This document shows positions 16,191 through 25,354 of a DNA stretch of 64,000 bases, one piece after another. The first letter of the stretch is position 1; each line of letters opens with the position of its first letter. Source of the DNA: Alphaproteobacteria bacterium (GTDB lineage: Bacteria > Pseudomonadota > Alphaproteobacteria > JAVJVX01); NCBI GenBank assembly GCA_040220875.1, contig JAVJVX010000007.1:62001-126000 (forward strand). Reading direction: 5' to 3'. The translations under genes and the position numbers were made by a program. The notes under the pieces are model-generated. The model was not told the origin of the DNA and made no database searches. It was given only the letters and a program-made list of their open reading frames with translations.

Positions 16191-18260
16191 TCAGATATCG
16201 AGTTCCTCGACCGAGAGAGCGTGGTCCTGAAGATATCTGAGCCGTAACTCGGGCTTGCGGCCCATCAGGGACTCCACGATCCGCACGGTCTCCTTGAAGG
16301 CGGCCGACTCTCCCTTCTGCCCCTTGTCAGGCAGGCACACGCGGATCAGATTCCGGTTCGCCGGGTCCATGGTGGTTTCCTTGAGCTGGCTGGCCGCCAT
16401 CTCGCCCAGGCCCTTGAAGCGGCTGACCTCCACCTTTCCGGCCCCCTTGAAGGTGGTCTTCATCAGTTTTTCCAGTTGCCGGTCGTCATGGGCGTAAGCC
16501 ACGACGCCGCCGCGCGACAGCCGATAGAGCGGCGGCATGGCGAGGTAGAGATGGCCGTCGAGGATTAGCTGCGGCATTTCCTGATAAAAAAACGTCATCA
16601 GCAGAGAGGCGATGTGAGCGCCGTCCACGTCAGCGTCCGTCATGATGACCACGCGGTCGTAGCGCAGGTTGTCTTCGCGGTAATTGTCTCCCGTCCCGCA
16701 GCCGAGCGCGAGAAGCAGGTCCTGGATCTCCTGATTGGCTTTCTGCTTCTCCTTCGTGGCGCTGGCGACATTGAGGATCTTGCCGCGCAAGGGCAGGATG
16801 GCCTGAGTTTCACGGCGGCGGGCCTGTTTGGCGGAGCCGCCGGCCGAATCGCCTTCGACGAGAAAAATCTCCGTGCCCGCGCGCGAACCGCTCGAACAAT
16901 CGGCGAGCTTGCCGGGCAGCCGGACCTTGCGGGTCGCCGTCTTGCGGGCAAGGTCCTTGGTCTCCCGGCGCGCGCGGCGCGCTTCGGCCCGGCGGATGAT
17001 ATGTTCAAGAAGGTCGTTGGCGTCGCGCCGGTTGTCCGAAAGCCAGTGTTCGAAGTGATCGCCTACTGTCGACTCGATCAGCTTCTGCGCGTCGGGCATC
17101 GCGAGGCGTTCCTTCGTCTGCCCCTGGAAAAGCGGATCACGAATGAAAAGGGACAGGACGATTTCCGCCCCGTCGGCCACGTCGTCCGCCGTAATCTGCG
17201 CCGCCTTCCGGTTTTTGGTCAGAACGCCAAAGCGCTTGAGTCCGCGCATCAGGCCCGAGCGCAGGCCCGATTCATGGCTGCCCCCGTCCGGAGTGGGGAC
17301 GGTATTGCAGAAGCTGTGCAGGCTGCCTTCCTCGTCCAGTGGCCAGGTAATCGCCCATTCGACGTGGCCGGCCCCTTCGGCGAGCTGCGCATCATCGCAA
17401 AAGGGCTGTTCCGTGACGGTCCCGCGATCGCCGGCCAGCGTCGCGAGATAGTCGCCGAGCCCGCCCGGGAAATGGAGTGTGTCCTTCTCGGGCGTCTCCT
17501 CGCCTCGGACGAGAAATTTGCGATCGACCTGCCAGCGGATTTCGACACCGCTGAAAAGATAGGCCTTGGCCCGGGCCATGGCATAGAGCCGCGCCGGCTT
17601 GAATGCCGTGCCGGCGCCGAAGATATTGGGATCGGGATGAAATGTGATCAGGGTGCCGCGCCGGTTCTTGGCGGGGCCGAGCTTTGCAAGTTTTCCCTTT
17701 GGCTTGCCGCGGGCGTAGTCCTGGCGCCAGAGTGTCCGGTCGCGGGCGACCTCGACCCTGAGCCGGTCGGAGAGCGCGTTGACCACGGAAACGCCGACGC
17801 CATGCAGCCCGCCTGAAGTATTGTAGACCTTGTTGTCGAACTTGGCGCCGGAATGCAGCGTCGTCAGGATGACTTCGACGGCCGATTTCTTCTTGTCCCT
17901 GGGATGGGGGTCCACGGGAATGCCGCGTCCGTTATCCTGCACCGAGACCGAGCCGTCGGCGTCGAGCGAGACGGAGATCCAGGACGCGTGTCCGGCCACG
18001 GCCTCATCCATGGCGTTGTCCAGCACCTCCGCCGCCAGGTGATGCAGGGCGCGCTCGTCCGTTCCGCCGATATACATGCCGGGCCGGCGCCGGACCGGCT
18101 CGAGCCCCTCCAGCACCTCGATATCGCGGGCGGAATAGCCCGATTTCTGCCCGGAACCGCCAGAGCCGCCGGCCCCGCGGACGGCGCCAGGCCGCTTCTG
18201 CGCGGGTTTTTTTCGGGCGCCCTTGCCTCGCGCCGGGGTTTTATCGAAAAGATCAGCCAT
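16191..18260 (-). CDS. parE: DNA topoisomerase IV subunit B
   Basis: A 689-residue type IIA topoisomerase ATPase subunit. After a basic N-terminal extension (RGKGARKKPAQKRPG) come the GHKL ATPase motifs EVLDNAMDEA and DNGRGIPVDPHPRDKKK, a transducer domain, and the TOPRIM motifs LVEGDSAGGSAKQ and MTDADVDGAHI. With ParC it decatenates daughter chromosomes. I call ParE rather than GyrB because of the PHPRDKKKSAVEV loop, which is typical of alphaproteobacterial ParE, and the shorter C-terminal part; gyrB normally lies near dnaN/recF, absent here. ATG start; divergent from the YciA-like gene. Confidence 0.93.
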   Translation of the reverse strand: MADLFDKTPARGKGARKKPAQKRPGAVRGAGGSGGSGQKSGYSARDIEVLEGLEPVRRRPGMYIGGTDERALHHLAAEVLDNAMDEAVAGHASWISVSLDADGSVSVQDNGRGIPVDPHPRDKKKSAVEVILTTLHSGAKFDNKVYNTSGGLHGVGVSVVNALSDRLRVEVARDRTLWRQDYARGKPKGKLAKLGPAKNRRGTLITFHPDPNIFGAGTAFKPARLYAMARAKAYLFSGVEIRWQVDRKFLVRGEETPEKDTLHFPGGLGDYLATLAGDRGTVTEQPFCDDAQLAEGAGHVEWAITWPLDEEGSLHSFCNTVPTPDGGSHESGLRSGLMRGLKRFGVLTKNRKAAQITADDVADGAEIVLSLFIRDPLFQGQTKERLAMPDAQKLIESTVGDHFEHWLSDNRRDANDLLEHIIRRAEARRARRETKDLARKTATRKVRLPGKLADCSSGSRAGTEIFLVEGDSAGGSAKQARRRETQAILPLRGKILNVASATKEKQKANQEIQDLLLALGCGTGDNYREDNLRYDRVVIMTDADVDGAHIASLLMTFFYQEMPQLILDGHLYLAMPPLYRLSRGGVVAYAHDDRQLEKLMKTTFKGAGKVEVSRFKGLGEMAASQLKETTMDPANRNLIRVCLPDKGQKGESAAFKETVRIVESLMGRKPELRLRYLQDHALSVEELDI

Positions 18261-18355
18261 GGCGGCATTATATGGGCGCGCCGCGGTGCAGCAAGTGTAT
18301 CCTGTGATCGCCGGCGCGGTTGCAACAAGATATGGTGGTTAAGAAGGACAGGTCG

Positions 18356-18748
18356 ATGAACGATTCGGACGGTCAATTACCTCATCCGGCTATCCGCGTG
18401 GCGGCGATGCCGTCGGATGCCAACCCTTCGGGGGATATTTTCGGTGGCTGGATTCTCGGCCAGATGGATATCGCCGGCGGTATCATCGCCGCCCTCAAGG
18501 CGAAGGGGCGGGTCGTGACCGTCGGTGTCGAGGCCATGAGCTTCCACCTGCCGGTCTTTATCGGCGATCTGGTCAGTTGCTATGGCGATGTCGAGAGGAT
18601 CGGGCGTACCTCGATTTCGATCCGGGTGGAAACCTGGGTGCGCCGGCGAGAGGGCGGCGAGCGGGTCAAGGTTACCGAAGGGGTTTTCACTTATGTCGCC
18701 CTGGACAGCCGTCGCAAGCCCAGGTTGATCAAGGCCGATGACGACTGA
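18356..18748 (+). CDS. YciA-like hotdog acyl-CoA thioesterase
   Basis: A 130-residue hotdog-fold thioesterase with the signature MPSDANPSGDIFGGWILGQMD-like stretch (near residues 18-38), in which the Asp of the GDIFGGW turn is the usual catalytic acid. YciA enzymes hydrolyse a broad range of acyl-CoAs as cytoplasmic hexamers. A TTG 12 codons upstream is in frame, but the ATG at 18356 has AAGAAGGA seven bases before it. The last 11 bases overlap the following DUF2182 gene, implying translational coupling. Confidence 0.9.
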   Translation: MNDSDGQLPHPAIRVAAMPSDANPSGDIFGGWILGQMDIAGGIIAALKAKGRVVTVGVEAMSFHLPVFIGDLVSCYGDVERIGRTSISIRVETWVRRREGGERVKVTEGVFTYVALDSRRKPRLIKADDD

Positions 18749-19517
18749 TCCCGCCTCGCGCCCCGTCGGGTTCGCGGAAAGAATGCTGCGCGACGACCGT
18801 CTCGTCGCGCTTGGTGGCGTCGCGCTCATCAGCCTGCTGTCCTGGGGCTACCTCTTGGCCGGCGCGGGCATGACCATGCCGCTCGAGCGGGTGACCTGGA
18901 CCCCGGGCTATGCGCTGGTGATGTTCGTCATGTGGTGGGTGATGATGATCGCAATGATGGTTCCGGGCGCCACACCCATGATCCTTATGTTTGCCACGAT
19001 CAACCGCCATCGGCGCGAGGGTGGTGGCAAGGCCATCAATGTGGCCTTCTTTCTGTCCGGCTATGCCCTGGCCTGGGGTGCTTTCAGCCTGATGGCGACG
19101 GCGGTGCAATACGCGTTCGACCGGTCCGGGCTTCTGTCCCCGATGATGGCCACGACGGATCTCCTCTTTGGCGCCGCCATTCTGGCGATTGCCGGGGTCT
19201 GGCAGCTCACGCCGCTCAAGGAGGTCTGTCTGCGCCACTGCCGCTCACCCATGGCTTTCATCACCAACAGCTGGCGTGAAGGCCGGCTCGGGGCGCTGGC
19301 GATGGGCGTGCATCACGGCGCCTATTGCCTGGGCTGTTGCTGGTTTCTGATGGGACTGCTTTTCGTGGGCGGCATCATGAATCTCTACTGGATCGCGGGG
19401 CTGGCGATCTTTGTTCTGCTGGAAAAAATTGTCCCGATGGGCGAGGCGCTGGCCCGCCTGACCGGATGGATGCTTGTCGCCTGGGCAGTTGGCCTCGTCG
19501 TACTGACGGCGACGTGA
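18738..19517 (+). CDS. DUF2182 polytopic membrane protein
   Basis: A 259-residue integral membrane protein with about six to seven hydrophobic segments. It carries the features of the predicted metal-binding DUF2182 family: the Met/Trp-rich helix VMFVMWWVMMIAMMVPGATPM, the CLRHCRSP motif and the HHGAYCLGCCWFLM motif with clustered His and Cys. These suggest a metal-related role, but no member has an established function that I know of. The ATG overlaps the end of the thioesterase gene, so the two are co-translated. A strong terminator follows its stop. Confidence 0.9.
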   Translation: MTTDPASRPVGFAERMLRDDRLVALGGVALISLLSWGYLLAGAGMTMPLERVTWTPGYALVMFVMWWVMMIAMMVPGATPMILMFATINRHRREGGGKAINVAFFLSGYALAWGAFSLMATAVQYAFDRSGLLSPMMATTDLLFGAAILAIAGVWQLTPLKEVCLRHCRSPMAFITNSWREGRLGALAMGVHHGAYCLGCCWFLMGLLFVGGIMNLYWIAGLAIFVLLEKIVPMGEALARLTGWMLVAWAVGLVVLTAT

Positions 19518-19526
19518 GGGCACAAA

Positions 19527-19554
19527 AAACCCCGCGGCGAGCCGCGGGGTTTCT
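19527..19554. terminator. Strong bidirectional intrinsic terminator
   Basis: AAACCCCGCGGC (19527-19538) and GCCGCGGGGTTT (19541-19552) form a perfect 12-base-pair stem, with A residues on one side and T residues on the other. It lies between the converging DUF2182 and glnA genes and can serve both strands. Confidence 0.9.
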
Positions 19555-19572
19555 GTCGGCCGGACGTCGGGC

Positions 19573-20982
19573 CTAAACGCTGTAGTACATCTGGAATTCA
19601 ACCGGATGCGGCGTCTGCATGAAGCGGGTGATCTCTTCCTGCTTCAACTCGATATAGCCATCGATCTGCTCGTCCGAGAACACGTCGCCTTTCTTGAGAA
19701 AGTCGCGATCGGCGTCGAGCGCGTCCACCGCCTCTTTCAGGCTGGAGCAGACCGTGGGCACGCCGGCGAGTTCCTCGGGCGGCAGGTCGTAAAGGTTCTT
19801 GTCCATCGGATCGCCGGGATGGATCTTGTTGGCGATCCCGTCCAGCCCGGCCATCAGCATGGCCGAAAAGGCGAGATAGGGATTGGCCGCCGGGTCCGGG
19901 AAACGGACCTCCACGCGCTTGCCCTTGGGACTGGCGACGTGCGGGATCCGGCACGACGCCGAACGGTTGCGCGAGGAGTAGGCCAGCAGAACCGGCGCCT
20001 CGAAGCCCGGCACCAGCCGCTTGTAGCTGTTGGTGGACGGGTTGGTGAACGCGTTGAGCGCCCGCGCGTGCTTGATGATGCCGCCAATATAGTAGAGCGC
20101 CATCTCGGAAAGATCCGCATAGCCTGTGCCGGCGAAAAGCGGCTTGCCGTCCTTGAAGATGGACTGATGGGTGTGCATGCCCGATCCGTTGTCGTTAAAG
20201 ACCGGTTTGGGCATGAAGGTTGCCGTCAGGCCATAGGCATGGGCGACGTTATGAACGGCGAATTTGTAGAGCTGCATGTTGTCGGCAGTTTTCAGCAGCG
20301 TGTCGAAGGTGATGCCCAACTCGTGCTGGCTGGGTGCCACTTCGTGGTGATGTTTTTCCACGGTCACGCCGAGCTCGTTCAGCACCGTGAGTATCTCGGC
20401 CCGGAGGTCCGTCCCCGAATCGACGGGAGGAACGGGGAAGTAGCCGCCCTTCGGCCCCGGGCGATGGCCCAGATTGCCGTCTTCCATCTTCTTGCCGCTG
20501 ACATAGGGGCCTTCTTCCGAATCGATTTCGAAGAAGGTCAGGTTCTGATCCACCTGAAAGCGGACGTCGTCAAAGACGAAAAACTCCGCTTCCGGGCCGA
20601 AATAGGCGGTGTCACCGATGCCGCTCGAGTTGAGATAGGCCTCGGCGCGCTTTGCCGTCGAGCGCGGATCACGGCTATAGGGCTGGCCGGTGGTGGGCTC
20701 AATGATATCGCAGAACAGGATCAACTGGGGCTGCGCCGTGAACGGATCCATGATCGCAGAATCCAGGTCGGGCATGAGGATCATGTCCGATTCGTTGATA
20801 GACTTCCATCCGGCGATGGACGAGCCGTCGAACATGATGCCTTCGGCGAGGCTTTCTTCGTTGATCGTGTCCACGTACTGAGCCGTGTGCTGCCATTTGC
20901 CACGGGGGTCCGTAAACCGGAAGTCCACAAACTTTACGTCGTTGTCCTGGATCATCTGCAGGACGGATTTGGCGTCAGCCAT
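19573..20982 (-). CDS. glnA: Glutamine synthetase, type I
   Basis: A 469-residue GSI enzyme making glutamine from glutamate, ammonia and ATP. Recognisable segments: the beta-grasp domain with [31 protein letters not shown], the metal and ammonia-site region [14 protein letters not shown], the ATP loop [22 protein letters not shown], and NLYDLPPEE, whose Tyr (about 397) is the usual adenylylation site of the GlnE-regulated beta-type enzyme. It follows glnB on the same strand after 111 bases, the standard alphaproteobacterial glnBA operon, and ends at a strong terminator. Confidence 0.97.
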   Translation of the reverse strand: MADAKSVLQMIQDNDVKFVDFRFTDPRGKWQHTAQYVDTINEESLAEGIMFDGSSIAGWKSINESDMILMPDLDSAIMDPFTAQPQLILFCDIIEPTTGQPYSRDPRSTAKRAEAYLNSSGIGDTAYFGPEAEFFVFDDVRFQVDQNLTFFEIDSEEGPYVSGKKMEDGNLGHRPGPKGGYFPVPPVDSGTDLRAEILTVLNELGVTVEKHHHEVAPSQHELGITFDTLLKTADNMQLYKFAVHNVAHAYGLTATFMPKPVFNDNGSGMHTHQSIFKDGKPLFAGTGYADLSEMALYYIGGIIKHARALNAFTNPSTNSYKRLVPGFEAPVLLAYSSRNRSASCRIPHVASPKGKRVEVRFPDPAANPYLAFSAMLMAGLDGIANKIHPGDPMDKNLYDLPPEELAGVPTVCSSLKEAVDALDADRDFLKKGDVFSDEQIDGYIELKQEEITRFMQTPHPVEFQMYYSV

Positions 20983-21093
20983 TTTTTTCCTCGTTATTCG
21001 TCGTTGGGTTGCGTGTGGTGATTTGGCATGAGCCGGCGGGGTCCGGGGTGATGGCCCCGTATTCCCGACCGCCTCGCGGAATTCAAGATCGGT

Positions 21094-21453
<360 letters not shown>

Positions 21454-21565
21454 CTACGCCGGCAAGGCCCCGGTCTCCCGGCGCCGTCCGGCTCGCTCTG
21501 TCATGCTGTTGCCCGCCTGGCCATGCCCGCGTGGCCCGTCCTTTCGGACCATACGCCTTTCGGAT

Positions 21566-21581
21566 TGCACGCCTTGTGCCA
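21566..21581 (-). promoter_or_regulatory. Sigma-54 (-24/-12) promoter candidate for glnBA
   Basis: Read on the minus strand the site is TGGCACAAGGCGTGCA. It keeps the essential GG and GC doublets with the required 12-base offset and differs from TGGCACG-N4-TTGCA at only two positions. Transcription would begin about 120 bases before the glnB start codon. NtrC-regulated glnBA operons in proteobacteria usually have such a promoter. Confidence 0.7.
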
Positions 21582-21733
21582 GTTTGGGGAGTTCCCCTAA
21601 AAGCTTGATCCGACGTTTAATTTTCGATTTGGCGTCACCGGGATTAGGGGGCAGGGAGACATTTTGGCCGCTGAATGCCCAATGTTTAGGCGGTCTGCCT
21701 ATTTGTTAGGCGGCAAGAATTCCGGCTGGCGCC
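21582..21733. promoter_or_regulatory. Upstream region of glnBA, with repeats
   Basis: This gap lies between the sigma-54 element and the aminotransferase stop. It contains two direct copies of TTAGGCGG (21686-21693 and 21706-21713, 20 bases apart) and the small dyad TAGGC-GGTCT-GCCTA (21687-21701). It is where NtrC enhancer sites would be expected, but I see no match to the TGCACC-N5-GGTGCA consensus. Confidence 0.35.
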
Positions 21734-22933
21734 CTAAGAGGCCGCCTGACTGGCGTTCTGATCAAGAAAGGCCCTGACCCTGGTCATGGCCTGGCGGATA
21801 TTCTCGACGCTATTGGCGTAAGAAAACCGGAGATATCCCTGGCCCGCCGCGCCGAAGCTGGTGCCGGAAATCACCGCCACACCGGCTTCGGCCAAGAGCT
21901 TCTGCTCGAGCGTGCGCGATGGGAGACCGGTCCCGGTCACATTGGCGAAGGCGTAGAACGCCCCGCCCGGTCGGACACAGGAGATCCCAGGCAGGGCGTT
22001 GAGGGCATCCACGATCACGTCGCGCCGCTCCGCAAAGGCCCCGACCATTTCGGCAACTCTTTCGCGCGGGCCCTCGAGGGCCGCAATCCCGGCATACTGG
22101 GTCGCCGCGTTGGTGCAGGAATGGATGTTGATGGCCAGCCGTTCCGCCAGCGGAAAAAGCGATTTCGGCCACAGGCTGTAGCCCAGTCGCCAGCCGGTCA
22201 TGGCATAGGTCTTCGAGAAGCCGTCCAGCAGGATGAGCCGGTCGCGCAACTCGGGATAGCCGAGAAGGGTCACGTGCGTCCGGCCGTCATAGAGAATCTC
22301 GGAATAAATCTCGTCGCTCATCACCGTGACGTGGGGCTGCGCCGCGAGGCCAGCTACCAGCCTGTCCATCTCTTCGCGCGGGACGACACCGCCCGTCGGG
22401 TTTGCGGGGCTGTTGAGAATGAGGAGACGGGTGGCAGGCGTGACCTTCGCCAGCACTTCCTCGGCCCGGAAGGAGAACCCGTCGGTTTCGTGCAGCGTCA
22501 TGGGGACGGGGCGGGCGCCGGTAAACCGGATGAGGGACTCGTAGATCGGGAAGCCCGGGTCAGGGTAAATGATTTCCGTGCCGGGCTGGCCGAACATCAG
22601 GATCGAAAAAAACATCGTGACCTTGCCGCCCGGCATCACCATGAGCAGATCGGGGTCGATCTCGAGGCCGTAGCGGCGCACGTAATCAGCCGCGATCGCC
22701 TCGCGCAGGGGCCGGATGCCATTCGCCGGCGTGTAACCGTGATGCCCGTCGCGCAAGGCCTTTACCGCGGCATCGACCACGTGTTCGGGGGTCCGGAAAT
22801 CGGGCTGCCCTATCCCGAGATTGATGATATCGGCGCCGGCCTCCTCGAGCTTTTTGGCGCGGGCCAGCACCTCAAAGGCGGATTCGGTGCCCAGCCGCTG
22901 AAGGCCGGGAATGAGCAGGGAAGGATCGGTCAC
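21734..22933 (-). CDS. Pyridoxal-phosphate aminotransferase, class I/II (aspartate aminotransferase-like)
   Basis: A 399-residue fold-type I aminotransferase. Visible landmarks: NLGIGQPDFRTP near the N-terminus, the NSPANPTGGV loop, SDEIYSEILYDG, the Schiff-base lysine in FSKTYAMTGWRLGY, and the substrate-carboxylate Arg in LRFSYANS near the end. It belongs to the aspartate/aromatic/alanine subgroup; the exact amino donor cannot be read. The ATG has no strong ribosome site. It is upstream of and co-directional with glnB, but the 300-base gap with its own promoter argues for separate transcription. Confidence 0.9.
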   Translation of the reverse strand: MTDPSLLIPGLQRLGTESAFEVLARAKKLEEAGADIINLGIGQPDFRTPEHVVDAAVKALRDGHHGYTPANGIRPLREAIAADYVRRYGLEIDPDLLMVMPGGKVTMFFSILMFGQPGTEIIYPDPGFPIYESLIRFTGARPVPMTLHETDGFSFRAEEVLAKVTPATRLLILNSPANPTGGVVPREEMDRLVAGLAAQPHVTVMSDEIYSEILYDGRTHVTLLGYPELRDRLILLDGFSKTYAMTGWRLGYSLWPKSLFPLAERLAINIHSCTNAATQYAGIAALEGPRERVAEMVGAFAERRDVIVDALNALPGISCVRPGGAFYAFANVTGTGLPSRTLEQKLLAEAGVAVISGTSFGAAGQGYLRFSYANSVENIRQAMTRVRAFLDQNASQAAS

Positions 22934-23118
22934 GCAAGTTCCTCAAAAAGATGAAAGGCGCTGGTCGCAGGCCGGGCGCGCCGTGGCGGGAGCATTCTAT
23001 GCCGTGCCGGTGGCGCCCGGGCAATCCCCGGGACGGGAGGGGCAGCAGTGCCCGGAGGCACTATCGCCGCGCTTGACGCTGAACGCGGGGGACGCCTACA
23101 ACACGTCCCTCGCGCGAT

Positions 23119-23196
23119 GGTGGCCGTAGCTCAGCCGGTTAGAGCACTGGTTTGTGGTACCAGATGTCGCGGGTTCGAATCCCGTCGGCCACCCCA
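23119..23196 (+). tRNA. tRNA-His (anticodon GTG)
   Basis: A full cloverleaf with anticodon GTG in the loop TTGTGGT, flanked by the stem CTGGT/ACCAG. The acceptor stem GTGGCCG/CGGCCAC has the extra G at position -1 facing C73, the identity mark of tRNA-His. TTCGAAT forms the T loop and the CCA end is encoded. Confidence 0.97.
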
Positions 23197-23249
23197 CGCC
23201 CCAGACCTACCCTCCCGGCTGGCCAGGAAGGGCCGCCGGGGCCGGCCCT

Positions 23250-23975
23250 CTACGACGTCCCGGCAATATCCTTCAGATGACCCACGAAAGCGTCGTGATC
23301 CGCAAACATCGGCGAATGGTCGGTGTCCATGCGGATCACCTCCTGACACGGCATTTCCCTGACCATGAGCTCCTGATACTGGGTCGGGATCGCATTGTCC
23401 TGGAGGGCCATGATGTAGTAGCGCGGCACGCGGCCGAAGCGCTCGTCCGTCAGCTTGAGGGGCGTACCGAGCGGCTTGCGGCTCATCGGCCGGAGCCGGC
23501 CCGCCGCATTCTTGACGGCAGATTCGGGGGACGTGTTGAAGATCAGTCCGGCGAGCGCGTCCGCATGGAAGGTCACGACCCCGTCTTCCGAAACATCGGA
23601 ATTCTTTATGACGGGTGACGGTGCGCCGAGGCCCTCGTAGAAATGCCGCGGCGAGCTGCCATCGGGCAGGAGGAAGCCGGCGACATAGACCAGCTTTGCG
23701 ACCTTCTCCGGCACTGCCTCGGCCGTCTGCGAGATAACAATCCCGGCAAGGCTGTGGCCGACCAGGATGACCGGCTCGCTCTGCGCGTTAACGGCCTGGA
23801 CGATGCGATCGACATAAGCGTCGAGCCCGAGCCCGACGGGAGATGTCGGGTCGTCGCCCATGCTGGGCAGGTCGGGCGTTTCCACCTCATGTCCTGCCCC
23901 GCGAAGGTCGGCCGCCACGGCGTCCCACGTCCAGCCGCCGAAAAACGCACCATGTACCAGTACATACGTTGCCAT
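23250..23975 (-). CDS. Alpha/beta hydrolase (plant esterase/SABP2-like)
   Basis: A 241-residue hydrolase with LVHGAFFGGWTW (residues 6-17) as oxyanion loop, the nucleophile elbow VGHSLAG with Ser75, and the general base His in MDTDHSPMFADHD. The layout matches the methylesterase / hydroxynitrile lyase group of small cap-domain esterases. The frame extends 19 codons upstream, but the chosen ATG has AGGAGAGA at ideal spacing and begins with the first beta strand. Located between tRNA-His and the flavin monooxygenase on the same strand as the latter; the 57-base gap allows co-transcription. Confidence 0.88.
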   Translation of the reverse strand: MATYVLVHGAFFGGWTWDAVAADLRGAGHEVETPDLPSMGDDPTSPVGLGLDAYVDRIVQAVNAQSEPVILVGHSLAGIVISQTAEAVPEKVAKLVYVAGFLLPDGSSPRHFYEGLGAPSPVIKNSDVSEDGVVTFHADALAGLIFNTSPESAVKNAAGRLRPMSRKPLGTPLKLTDERFGRVPRYYIMALQDNAIPTQYQELMVREMPCQEVIRMDTDHSPMFADHDAFVGHLKDIAGTS

Positions 23976-24032
23976 AAAAATCTCTCCTGGATGGTCATGC
24001 AAAACTGTCTTTTGGGTAACGAGACGGGCCAC

Positions 24033-25256
24033 TCACACAAAGGGCGTCGACAGTGACTTGCCCATGGCTGCGCGTCCGTAGAGCTTCATGTTGGTTTTAT
24101 AAGGCAGAATCGCATGCGCCGCAATGGCGTGAACATCGCGCTGCCATCGTTGCATAGGGTGCTCGCGGTGCAGAGCGCCGCCGCCGCTTGCGAGGGAGAG
24201 GAGGTCCACCGCTTCGACACAGGCGCGCACCGCCCAGGCGGCATCCCGGCGGACCTGCGCGCGGGCGAGCAAGGGCATGTCCACACCCTGTTCGCTGTAC
24301 TGCCGGACACGGCCTGCGCTCTCGCGCAGCACCAGCCGCGCGGCATCGGCCTTCGCCGAGGCCTCGGCGATCTGGATATGCGTTTCCCCCGCATCCCCCT
24401 GCATCTCGCCGGAAAATGCGAGGAACCGCCCGTCCGCCCGTGCCATGAAATCGGCCAGCGCCGCGACTGCCGTGCCGAGGGCGGGGGCGGTGACGTTGAG
24501 CGTCAGCATCGGGACAAAGGCGGCGCGCTGCACCGCGTCGGCCCCGGCGGTCTGGCCCGGGGCCGTGCCGGCCAGCAGCTCCGAGAAACGGGTCACGTGC
24601 CGCGCCGGAACGAAGCGGGGCGCCGCCACGATGGATTTGCTGCCGGTCCCCTTGAGGCCGGAGACGAACCAGTCATCCTCGAGCGTCCAACTGTCGGGAG
24701 CCAGCAGACACATGGCGGGCGCGGGCTCGGCCCCTTCATCCTGGATCATCGCGCCCACGACCGCCCAACGCCCGTAATCGCCGCCCGAGGCGAAGGGCCA
24801 CGGGCCGCCTTCGAGGCGGAAGCCCTCCTGGCCCCGCTCGGTGACGGCGGCCAGCGTGCCGCGCGGCTGCAGGGAGCCGGCGATGACCGTGTTCGCGCCC
24901 TCGGGTCCGCCAAACACGTCTTCCTGGGCCTCGGGCGCCATCAGGCTGACCAGCCAGGCATGAATCTGATAGACGGCGAGGACCCAGGCGCTGGAGCCGC
25001 AACCGCGCGCGAGCGCTTCGATCACGCCAAGGCCGGTTTCCATCGGCGCGCCATGGCCACCGAACCGGGTCGGCGCGTAAAGCCCGACGAGCCGGGCCGC
25101 CTGATAGGCCTCCACTGTGGCACGGGGGACCTGGCGCGCCTCTTCGCAGGCGGTCGCCCGTATCTCGAGATCGGGCACAAGGGCGCTGGCGCGCGCCAGC
25201 ACCGATTCGCCCCCCTCGGCCGAAAAACCGGTTTCCTCATCTTTCGGCAGTGCCAT
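24033..25256 (-). CDS. Class D flavin-dependent monooxygenase, acyl-CoA dehydrogenase fold (HsaA/DszC-like)
   Basis: A 407-residue acyl-CoA-dehydrogenase-fold protein. It lacks the catalytic Glu context of true dehydrogenases and ends with GGGALHREHPMQRWQRDVHA, close to the C-terminal flavin-site motif of HsaA, HpaB-type C2 subunits and DszC. Such enzymes use reduced FMN or FAD from a separate reductase to hydroxylate aromatic or sulfur compounds. The ATG at 25256 follows GGGGAGGA, so I prefer it to the in-frame start 14 codons upstream. Divergent from the RidA-fold gene. The reductase partner is not adjacent; the flavin reductase at 1139-1657 is the only candidate in the window. Confidence 0.82.
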   Translation of the reverse strand: MALPKDEETGFSAEGGESVLARASALVPDLEIRATACEEARQVPRATVEAYQAARLVGLYAPTRFGGHGAPMETGLGVIEALARGCGSSAWVLAVYQIHAWLVSLMAPEAQEDVFGGPEGANTVIAGSLQPRGTLAAVTERGQEGFRLEGGPWPFASGGDYGRWAVVGAMIQDEGAEPAPAMCLLAPDSWTLEDDWFVSGLKGTGSKSIVAAPRFVPARHVTRFSELLAGTAPGQTAGADAVQRAAFVPMLTLNVTAPALGTAVAALADFMARADGRFLAFSGEMQGDAGETHIQIAEASAKADAARLVLRESAGRVRQYSEQGVDMPLLARAQVRRDAAWAVRACVEAVDLLSLASGGGALHREHPMQRWQRDVHAIAAHAILPYKTNMKLYGRAAMGKSLSTPFV

Positions 25257-25354
25257 GGTTCCTCCCCGCTTGCCTTGACGGCGGCCAGTCTCCAACATCA
25301 GATGGAGGGGTGTACAGCCTGGAAAAATATACAGCGGACAGGGAGAAGAGAGTC

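Noticed and set aside
20983-21093. Separate sigma-54 promoter for glnA
   Set aside because: No GG-N10-GC element on the minus strand in the glnB-glnA gap; the T-rich run before the ATG is only part of the leader.
24033-25256. Ordinary acyl-CoA dehydrogenase
   Set aside because: The C-terminal GGGALHREHPMQRWQRDVHA motif is that of class D flavin monooxygenases, and the dehydrogenase catalytic base context is absent.
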